Assembly: GCA_017460265.1 (NCBI GenBank)
Contig: JAFUBJ010000359.1
Span: 1 to 11,482 of the forward strand
DNA length: 11,482 nucleotides
Origin: Atopobiaceae bacterium
GTDB lineage: Bacteria; Actinomycetota; Coriobacteriia; Coriobacteriales; Atopobiaceae
Direction: 5' to 3'
Position numbers and translations under genes: made by a program. Shown here one piece after another: positions 6,710-11,482 of this stretch (its first letter is position 1; each line of letters opens with the position of its first letter). A model generated the notes under the pieces. It ran no database searches and was not told where the DNA came from. It saw only the letters and a program-made list of their open reading frames with translations.

Positions 6710-6750
6710 ATTGAGTCAATCGCGTCAATTGAGTCACCTCAATCGAGTCA
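6710..6750 (+). repeat. 9-bp tandem repeat ATYGMGTCA in the purM-purN gap
   Basis: Three 9-mers abut exactly: ATTGAGTCA (6710-6718), ATCGCGTCA (6719-6727) and ATTGAGTCA (6728-6736). After CCTCA a fourth copy follows, ATCGAGTCA (6742-6750). Within them ATTGAG (6728-6733) can pair with CTCAAT (6738-6743) over a four-base loop. The repeat ends five bases before the purN ribosome binding site (AAGGGG, 6755-6760). It is too short for a CRISPR array. It may bind a regulator as DNA or form structure in the mRNA leader of purN. Confidence 0.7.
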
Positions 6751-6766
6751 CTAGAAGGGGAATGGC

Positions 6767-7375
6767 ATGAGCATCAAGCTGGGAGTTCTTCTCTCTGGAA
6801 GCGGTACCAACCTTCAGGCCATCATCGACCGCATAGCCGAGGGCACGCTTGACGCCACCATCGAGCTAGTTGTCTCCTCTCGTCCCAGCGCCTACGGGTT
6901 GAAGCGCGCCGAGGCGGCCGGGCTGCAGACGATGACCCTCAGCAAGGACATCTACGCAGACCCGCTGCTCGCGGACGAGGTCATTGCCACCGAGCTCAAG
7001 ATGCATGATGTGGACTACGTCATCATGGCGGGCTACATGCGCATGGTGCACGAGCCGCTCCTGGCAGCCTTCCCCAACCGGGTGGTCAATTTGCATCCTG
7101 CGCTGCTGCCCAGCTTCAAGGGTGCTCACGCGATCCAGGATGCCTACGACTACGGTGTCAAGGTCACAGGCGTTACCGTGCACTTCGCCGACGACAAGTA
7201 CGACTGTGGCCCCATCATTGCCCAACAGGCATTAGCGGTAGAGGAGGGCTGGACGGTCGACGAGCTCGAGGAACATATCCACGCTATCGAGCACGTGCTC
7301 TACCCTGATACGATTCAGCTTCTGGCCGAGGGGCGCGTTCGCGTTCTCGACAACGGCACGGTCGAGATTTTGTAA
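6767..7375 (+). CDS. purN: Phosphoribosylglycinamide formyltransferase (GAR transformylase)
   Basis: PurN transfers a formyl group from 10-formyltetrahydrofolate to GAR, the third step of purine synthesis. The 202-residue protein has the phosphate-binding VLLSGSGTNLQAI (7-19), AGYMRMV (88-94) and the catalytic region VVNLHPALLPSFKG (106-119) holding Asn108 and His110. HFADDKYDCGPIIAQ (139-153) holds the third catalytic residue, Asp146. These correspond to Asn106, His108 and Asp144 of E. coli PurN with a constant shift of two. Length is normal. ATG 6767 follows AAGGGG by six bases. It is the last gene before a strong terminator, closing the purine segment. Confidence 0.98.
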   Translation: MSIKLGVLLSGSGTNLQAIIDRIAEGTLDATIELVVSSRPSAYGLKRAEAAGLQTMTLSKDIYADPLLADEVIATELKMHDVDYVIMAGYMRMVHEPLLAAFPNRVVNLHPALLPSFKGAHAIQDAYDYGVKVTGVTVHFADDKYDCGPIIAQQALAVEEGWTVDELEEHIHAIEHVLYPDTIQLLAEGRVRVLDNGTVEIL

Positions 7376-7415
7376 AGGAATTGTGGAGCGTTTTGCTCCC
7401 AAAAAATGACCCATT

Positions 7416-7448
7416 AAGACTCGTAGGCGTTCTACCTGCGGGTCTTTT
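7416..7448 (+). terminator. Intrinsic terminator of purN
   Basis: AAGACTCGTAGG (7416-7427) pairs with CCTGCGGGTCTT (7435-7446) through 12 pairs including two G-U wobbles, around a seven-base loop. The right arm runs into TTTT (7445-7448). This is a standard rho-independent terminator and marks the end of the purine segment. Confidence 0.85.
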
Positions 7449-7458
7449 GCGTCGTGCT

Positions 7459-7497
7459 AGCTAAGTGACAGGCATCGGCAAGCTAAGTGCAAGCACT
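7459..7497 (+). promoter_or_regulatory. Spaced direct repeat and dyad before the accessory gene
   Basis: AGCTAAGTG occurs at 7459-7467 and again at 7481-7489, so the starts are 22 bp apart, about two helical turns. The second copy runs into a dyad, AGTGC-AA-GCACT (7486-7497), which overlaps the earliest possible start (GTG 7487) of the following gene. The arrangement resembles an operator for a dimeric repressor and may autoregulate the gene. No promoter hexamers are clear here. Function is inference. Confidence 0.45.
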
Positions 7498-7504
7498 GCT
7501 GGTC

Positions 7505-8515
7505 ATGCTCTTCCCCATGGCTATTTACCTCGGACATACAACGGCACGACGCATACTCGAAAGCAGGCTCGCCCTCGCCCTCGAGCCCGTCCCCCAGCAT
7601 GCGATGAGGGACCCCGAAGCGGGTGCCAGGACAGTACGCAGCACGATCCGCTCCGCCTTCGACAAGGTAACGCTCCAGACGCCCCTGGCGCGCAACTTCT
7701 ATTGCCGGCAAGGAGAACCCCTCGACCTTATGGTCGATGGCAACCATGCAGTAAGAAAGTGGGATGGAGCGCAATGTCATGCCTTGTCGGGGCGGCTTCC
7801 ATCGGGATCGTTTCTTCAGTTGGAGTCGGGAATATATGTCGCTTCACCAGCGCTGTGCCTTACCCAATTGGCGCCATCGATGAAAAGAATCGACATCATC
7901 AAGCTTGCGATGAGCTTCTGCGGAATATATCAGCTCGAAGGAGATAGGCACCGCATTCTATATGAGCGAAATCCCATCACGACGCCAGATGAGATAGGTG
8001 ACTACCTCGATCTGGCTCAAGGCCTGCCTGGCGTCGAAAAGGTTAGAGACGCCTTGAGGTGGGTGATCCCAAACTCCGCCTCACCAATGGAGACCAAGAT
8101 GGTGCTTCCCCTGTATTTGTCGCGTCATCTGGGAGGATACGGCCTTCCAAGGCCAGTAATGAACAAGCTGGTGATTCTGAATGAAGAAGCAGAGAAGATA
8201 GCAGGGCAAAAGGTCTGCTATGCGGATGCGCTCTGGGAAGAGGAGGGGCGTAGGCCACTTGACTTCGAATACCAGTCTATCGAGGTGCACGACAAGAGCG
8301 ACCGATACGGTGCGGACTATGCGCGTCAGATGGCCCTTCAACGACAGGGTTATACCGTACAGTTTGTGACAAGCATGCAGCTAAATGACGAATATCAACT
8401 CAACGAACTTGCGAGGCTGGTTTCGTCGCATACCGGATTCTGGCTTCCTCCCAAGGCATATGTGTGGGACGAACTTCGCAAGAAAATGAACGAAGAGGTC
8501 CAAAGCGATTATTAG
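7505..8515 (+). CDS. Accessory protein with a DUF559/AbiEi-like nuclease-fold signature
   Basis: I do not know a named homologue. The 336-residue protein starts IYLGHTTARRIL (7-18), recalling a family I remember as expanded in Coriobacteriia that begins with a Ser-His-Thr-Thr-Ala motif. Its middle has CGIYQLEG (139-146), NPITTPDEIGDYLDLAQGLPG (156-176) and NSASPMET (190-197). A C-terminal PD-(D/E)XK/Vsr-like segment follows, with Asp253, Glu255, Ser258, His262, Arg267, Asp271, Arg274 and Gly282-Tyr283. Where I expect Glu-Tyr-Asp-Ser, this copy has Glu-Tyr-Gln-Ser (Gln257), so activity is uncertain. Starts at GTG 7487, ATG 7505 and ATG 7517 are possible; none has a good ribosome binding site, so a leaderless message is conceivable, and 7505 is a compromise. 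Codons are more A/T-rich than in neighbours, which suggests horizontal acquisition. A defence or toxin-antitoxin role is only a guess. Confidence 0.8.
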   Translation: MLFPMAIYLGHTTARRILESRLALALEPVPQHAMRDPEAGARTVRSTIRSAFDKVTLQTPLARNFYCRQGEPLDLMVDGNHAVRKWDGAQCHALSGRLPSGSFLQLESGIYVASPALCLTQLAPSMKRIDIIKLAMSFCGIYQLEGDRHRILYERNPITTPDEIGDYLDLAQGLPGVEKVRDALRWVIPNSASPMETKMVLPLYLSRHLGGYGLPRPVMNKLVILNEEAEKIAGQKVCYADALWEEEGRRPLDFEYQSIEVHDKSDRYGADYARQMALQRQGYTVQFVTSMQLNDEYQLNELARLVSSHTGFWLPPKAYVWDELRKKMNEEVQSDY

Positions 8516-8581
8516 AACTGCCATTATCTAGGGGGATTCCAGGACAGATTGTATGGGAATCCCCCTAGATAATGGCAGTTC
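8515..8581. repeat. Perfect 26-bp inverted repeat at the end of the accessory gene
   Basis: The left arm (8515-8540, starting GAACTGCCATTATC and ending GGGGGATTCC) is matched perfectly by the right arm (8556-8581) around a 15-base loop. The left arm begins on the last base of the gene's stop codon. The transcript would form a very stable hairpin, so it may end transcription, but only a weak run of T (AATTT) follows on the + strand. The length and perfection also fit a small palindromic mobile element or the recombined ends of an insertion. I see no clear target-site duplication flanking it. Confidence 0.9.
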
Positions 8582-8624
8582 AATTTGTAGCCTGCGGTGA
8601 GTTTTTGCTCATTCTTGGCGCAAA

Positions 8625-8652
8625 TAGACCTTTTCCGTCCCTCTGCTATCAT
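8625..8652 (+). promoter_or_regulatory. Promoter of the CorC-type gene
   Basis: An extended -10, TGCTATCAT (8644-8652), lies 16 bp downstream of TAGACC (8625-8630), which matches four of six bases of the -35 consensus. A transcript would begin near 8659, about 60 bases before the start codon. It lies between the inverted repeat and the gene, which suits a gene insulated from the accessory gene upstream. Confidence 0.5.
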
Positions 8653-8718
8653 GTTTTCGCAGCACGACGCCCAAGATTGGGCACACAACCACGACCACAG
8701 GAGGTCGCGCTCCCGCGC

Positions 8719-10032
8719 ATGGACATAGCCATCAGCATTCTTGTCACGTTCCTTCTCACTCTTGCAAACGGCTTCTTTTCCGCATCAGAAATGGCCGTCG
8801 TCAACGCTAAGCGTGCAATCCTTGAGCCCGAGGCAGACGATGGGGATCGCAAGGCCCGTCTCGCTCTTGACCTCGCCACAGACTCGAGCCAGTTTTTGGC
8901 AACAATCCAGGTAGCCATCACTCTTGTGGGCTTTGCCGCGTCGGCCTTTGCCGCGACAAGCCTGTCCGGCCCCTTCAGCGAATGGCTCATAGGCATCAAG
9001 GTTCCCGCCGCCGTCGCTGGCGTCCTGGCGACCGTGCTTATCACGCTTGTGGTGTCGTATTTCTCCATCGTCATCGGAGAGCTGGTGCCCAAGCGCATCG
9101 CGCTGGCAGACGCTGAGGGAGTCGCCAAGTTTGTGGCTGGCCCCGTCAGCACCTTCATGACCATCGCAAAGCCGCTGGTCTGGCTCACGTCAAAGTCTGC
9201 GGAGGGCCTTGCCTCCCTCATGGGCGTCGCCGACCCCAACGACCGCCAGAGTGCCTCGGAAGACGAGATCAAGTACATGGTCACCGACGCCAACGACCTC
9301 TCCGAAGAAGAGAAGTCGATGATTCACGACGTGATGGACCTGGGTGACGCCATCGCACGCGAGGTCATGATCCCGCGCGTCGACATGACCACCGTCGAGG
9401 ACTCCGACTCGCTCTACGAGGTGCTTGACGTCATGCGCAAGACGGGCCACTCGCGCGTGCCGGTCTATCACGAGACGGTCGACAAGATCGTGGGCATCGC
9501 CCACATCAAGGACCTGCTCGCCCCCATCCTCGATCAGCGCGCCGAGACGGACAAGGTCAGCCGCTACATGCGCCAGGCCAGCTACGTGCCCGACACCAAG
9601 GACATCATCCCCCTGCTCTCCGAGATGCAGGGCAATCACGAGCAGATGGTCATCGTCGTCGACGAGTACGGCGGCACGGCGGGCGTCATCACCATCGAGG
9701 ACATCGTCGAGGAGATCGTGGGCGAGATCGAGGACGAGTTTGACCCCGACAACAAGTACCTCACGCAGATCAACGAGCGCGAGTGGATGGTCGACGGCCG
9801 CTTCTCCATCGACGACGCCATCGAGCTGGGCTGGCCCATCGAGGACTCCGACGAGTTCGAGACGGTTGCGGGGTTCGTGCTGGAGCTGGCCGACAAGCTG
9901 CCGCGGCCCGGGGACTCGTTTGAGGTTGACGGCTACGTCTTCCACGTGCAGTCCATGCGCGGACGCCGCGTGTCGCTCCTGCGCGTGACCGCACCTCAGG
10001 AGGAAGAGCCGAGCGACCAGAAGGAGGATTAG
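8719..10032 (+). CDS. CNNM/CorC-type membrane transporter-like protein (DUF21, CBS pair, CorC_HlyC)
   Basis: A member of the CNNM/CorC family, linked to Mg2+ (or Co2+) efflux and often labelled hemolysin-related. The 437-residue protein has a DUF21 membrane domain (about 1-180) with hydrophobic spans near 3-20, 58-80, 96-120 and 138-158 and the family motif GELVPKRIAL (120-129). A CBS pair follows (about 212-335), entered through REVMIPRVDM (214-223) and containing VDEYGGTAGVITIEDIVEEI (314-333). A CorC_HlyC domain lies at about 350-425, and a short acidic tail ends the protein. I chose ATG 8719 because the membrane domain starts there, although the ribosome binding site AGGAGG (8699-8704) is 14 bases away, longer than usual. 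Starting at 8572 would add 49 non-hydrophobic residues across the inverted repeat and promoter. The transported ion cannot be read from sequence. Confidence 0.95.
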   Translation: MDIAISILVTFLLTLANGFFSASEMAVVNAKRAILEPEADDGDRKARLALDLATDSSQFLATIQVAITLVGFAASAFAATSLSGPFSEWLIGIKVPAAVAGVLATVLITLVVSYFSIVIGELVPKRIALADAEGVAKFVAGPVSTFMTIAKPLVWLTSKSAEGLASLMGVADPNDRQSASEDEIKYMVTDANDLSEEEKSMIHDVMDLGDAIAREVMIPRVDMTTVEDSDSLYEVLDVMRKTGHSRVPVYHETVDKIVGIAHIKDLLAPILDQRAETDKVSRYMRQASYVPDTKDIIPLLSEMQGNHEQMVIVVDEYGGTAGVITIEDIVEEIVGEIEDEFDPDNKYLTQINEREWMVDGRFSIDDAIELGWPIEDSDEFETVAGFVLELADKLPRPGDSFEVDGYVFHVQSMRGRRVSLLRVTAPQEEEPSDQKED

Positions 10033-10087
10033 CCCGCGCAGTCGGCGCGCCGAGACAGTCTCGTCTCGCTTGGCCTCTTCAATTCAT

Positions 10088-10093
10088 TACAAT
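10088..10093 (+). promoter_or_regulatory. Possible -10 box before the cyanophycin-synthetase-like gene
   Basis: TACAAT matches five of six bases of the -10 consensus and sits in the only A/T-rich stretch of the 103-bp gap, about 43 bases before the start codon. TTGGCC (10070-10075) is too close to serve as -35, and nothing good lies at 16-18 bp. A short palindrome, CGAGACAGTCTCG (10051-10063), lies upstream and might be a weak terminator stem or an operator. Confidence 0.35.
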
Positions 10094-10135
10094 ATGAGGT
10101 TAGGCATCCGGCACCGGTCTTAGGGGAAGGTTCCC

Positions 10136-11476
10136 ATGACACAGCTCATCGACATCAGGAAGGTCGAAGTCGGCCCGAAGTACCTCACGGCACGCGTGCG
10201 CGTGGCCATGTCGGCACCACTCATGACGAGCGAGGACCTTGAGGGCACGACGCGCGTCTATAGGCTCATGCCGCACATCATCGAGCACGCCTGCCTGGGC
10301 GACGCGGGCGAGACCTTCAAGGACGTCATGGGAGACACCGAGCTGGCGCATCTCCTTGAGCATGTGACGGTGGAGATTCTTGCCCAGAGCGACATTGCGG
10401 GAGACATGCCTTGCGGCCGCACCTTTGCCGTCGAGGACGAGCTGCGCACCTATGAGATCGAGTTCCCCTGCCCTGACGACGTGCTGGTGATAGGCGCGCT
10501 GTCGAGCGCGGTGTGGGTCCTGCAGTGGGCATACACCGGCGGTGGCGAGCCGGCGCCAGACATTGACGCCACGGTCGACGGATTGGTGAACCTCGTGCAG
10601 AGCCTCCCTATTCCGCCCGCGCCCGCACCCGCGGTTAGAGAGTATGTGGTTGAGGGTGACGACGCGCGGGCTATTCTTGCGGAGCTGGCGGCCGAGAGGG
10701 GAGAGCAGCCTCAGGAGGAGGTCGCGTCCGAGCCAAGTCAGCAGACCTCGCTGGCGGAAGGCGTTCCCGCATGGATGATGCGTCCCGCAGAGCCGGAAGA
10801 GGAAGCCTTTGAGACGGAGCCTGCCTACGAGGAGCAGGTGGCCGAGGAAGCCGCGTACTTCGCCGAGGAGTACGAAGAGCCTGCCCCCGAACCGTACGAG
10901 GCATATGAGCCCGAGGTCGAACCCGAGCCTGAACCGATTCTTGAGCCGGAGAATGAACCGGAGGAGGAATCGGAGCCTGAACCGGATCCGGAGATTCAGG
11001 CTGAGCCGGTGGTTGAACCAGAACCTGAGGCGGAGTTCGAACTGGAGCCCGAAGCGGAGTTCGTGGAGGAGCCCGAATCGATCGTCGAACCGGTGGCCGA
11101 GCCCGAGCCGGTATTTGAGCCAGAAGACGAACCCGAGCCTGAGCCGGTGGTTGAGTCAGAGGAAGAGCTCGAAGAGCTGGATGAGCCCCTTGAACCAGTT
11201 GACGAGGTCTTCTCTGTCGAGGTTGACGAGATGCCCGCCCCTGAGCCCATCTTTGAGGACGAGGTCTTCGAAGAGCCCCTGGGCGAGGAGTATGAGGACG
11301 AGCTTGGTTCGACCCTGGTGACCAAGCCGTTGGACGTCGAGGCAGCTCCTGAAGAGGAAGAATCAGAGCAAGACATCGAAGAGCCGGAAGAGCCGGAAGA
11401 TCCGGAAGAGCCGGAAGAGCCGGAAGAGCCAGAAGAGCCGGAAGAGCACATCCCGGCTCCCTGGACGGTTCGCTAG
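10136..11476 (+). CDS. Cyanophycin-synthetase N-domain-like protein with a long Glu/Pro-rich tail
   Basis: Residues 1 to about 135 resemble the N-terminal domain of cyanophycin synthetase (CphA). The matching run includes LMPHIIEHACLG (44-55), ELAHLLEHVTVEIL (69-82), CGRTF (93-97) and RTYEIEF (104-110); CphA has LPxLxEHxCSxG, GHxxEHVALELQ and GRT in the same order and spacing. HLLEH (72-76) is an HxxEH motif, the inverted zinc motif of M16 peptidases, and Glu80 follows. The ATP-grasp and Mur-ligase domains of CphA are absent. From about 215 to 440 the protein is dominated by Glu and Pro, ending in a seven-fold Glu-Glu/Asp-Pro repeat and HIPAPWTVR. There is no signal peptide or membrane span, so it is probably cytosolic. 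ATG 10136 follows AGGGGAAGG (10122-10130). Function is unknown; the domain assignment is from motif alignment by eye. Confidence 0.85.
   Translation: MTQLIDIRKVEVGPKYLTARVRVAMSAPLMTSEDLEGTTRVYRLMPHIIEHACLGDAGETFKDVMGDTELAHLLEHVTVEILAQSDIAGDMPCGRTFAVEDELRTYEIEFPCPDDVLVIGALSSAVWVLQWAYTGGGEPAPDIDATVDGLVNLVQSLPIPPAPAPAVREYVVEGDDARAILAELAAERGEQPQEEVASEPSQQTSLAEGVPAWMMRPAEPEEEAFETEPAYEEQVAEEAAYFAEEYEEPAPEPYEAYEPEVEPEPEPILEPENEPEEESEPEPDPEIQAEPVVEPEPEAEFELEPEAEFVEEPESIVEPVAEPEPVFEPEDEPEPEPVVESEEELEELDEPLEPVDEVFSVEVDEMPAPEPIFEDEVFEEPLGEEYEDELGSTLVTKPLDVEAAPEEEESEQDIEEPEEPEDPEEPEEPEEPEEPEEHIPAPWTVR
11378..11446 (+). repeat. 9-bp coding minisatellite GAAGAGCCG in the Glu/Pro tail
   Basis: Seven consecutive 9-bp units run from 11378 to 11440: GAAGAGCCG five times, with GAAGATCCG as unit three and GAAGAGCCA as unit six. 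An eighth, partial unit extends to 11446. Each encodes Glu-Glu-Pro (Glu-Asp-Pro in unit three). Unit length is a multiple of three, so slippage would change tail length without breaking the frame. Confidence 0.9.
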
Positions 11477-11482
11477 GGGAGT

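Noticed and set aside
6710..6750. Repeats as a CRISPR array
   Set aside because: The units are 9 bp, abutting, with no spacers of regular length and no cas genes.
6713..6750. TGAGTCA as a meaningful known transcription factor site
   Set aside because: The resemblance to the eukaryotic AP-1/Gcn4 site is coincidental in bacterial DNA.
7385..7399. GGAGC-GTTTT-GCTCC hairpin as a terminator
   Set aside because: A five-pair stem followed on the plus strand by A residues, not T; on the minus strand the T run precedes the stem. The better terminator is just downstream at 7416-7448.
8572..8718. N-terminal extension of the CorC-type protein from the ATG at 8572
   Set aside because: It would cross the inverted repeat and the likely promoter, adds residues unlike the family, and a ribosome binding site precedes ATG 8719.
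10996..11451. Open frame on the minus strand giving a Ser-Gly repeat protein
   Set aside because: It is the complement of the Glu-Glu-Pro repeat (GAAGAGCCG read backwards gives Ser-Ser-Gly). It has no ribosome binding site and exists only because the repeat lacks stops in that frame.
10136..11476. Full cyanophycin synthetase
   Set aside because: No ATP-grasp or Mur-ligase motifs follow the N-domain-like region. The rest is a low-complexity acidic tail.

Overview
The window reads as chromosomal DNA of a high-GC Gram-positive bacterium, most likely an actinobacterium of class Coriobacteriia (Olsenella/Atopobium/Collinsella-like). The grounds are strong G/C bias at third codon positions, a class B sortase, a Gram-positive type IV pilus locus with short divergent pilin-like proteins, and a DUF559-like accessory protein of a kind I remember as common in this class. 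The genus is inference. All genes lie on the + strand.

Layout. (1) Positions 1-4091 are a tightly packed type IV pilus / type II secretion-like operon: the tail of an unknown gene, a PilC/GspF platform protein, four small single-membrane-span pilin-like or accessory proteins with overlapping or nearly abutting ends, and a PilT-type ATPase. A hairpin with a T-rich tail follows (4105-4143). (2) 4160-7375 is a purine-biosynthesis segment, purE, purM and purN, with a class B sortase gene placed 14 bp behind purE. A long GC hairpin separates the sortase from purM, an unusual 9-bp tandem repeat sits in the purM-purN gap, and a convincing intrinsic terminator follows purN. (3) 7449-8581 looks like an accessory insert: one gene with more A/T-rich codons, encoding a protein with a DUF559/AbiEi-like nuclease-fold signature. 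A spaced 9-bp direct repeat lies in front of it, and a perfect 26-bp inverted repeat starts at the last base of its stop codon. (4) 8719-10032 encodes a CNNM/CorC-type membrane transporter (DUF21, CBS pair, CorC_HlyC). (5) 10136-11476 encodes a protein whose first ~135 residues resemble the N-terminal domain of cyanophycin synthetase, including an HxxEH motif, but which carries a long Glu/Pro-rich tail instead of the synthetase catalytic domains.

How the parts relate. The pilus genes should form one inner-membrane assembly: platform, ATPase and pseudopilins. PurE, PurM and PurN supply consecutive or near-consecutive steps of IMP synthesis. The sortase, CorC-like protein, nuclease-like protein and cyanophycin-synthetase-like protein have no clear functional link to these pathways. 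The two items most worth following are the stand-alone cyanophycin-synthetase N-domain protein and the accessory nuclease-like gene with its flanking repeats.
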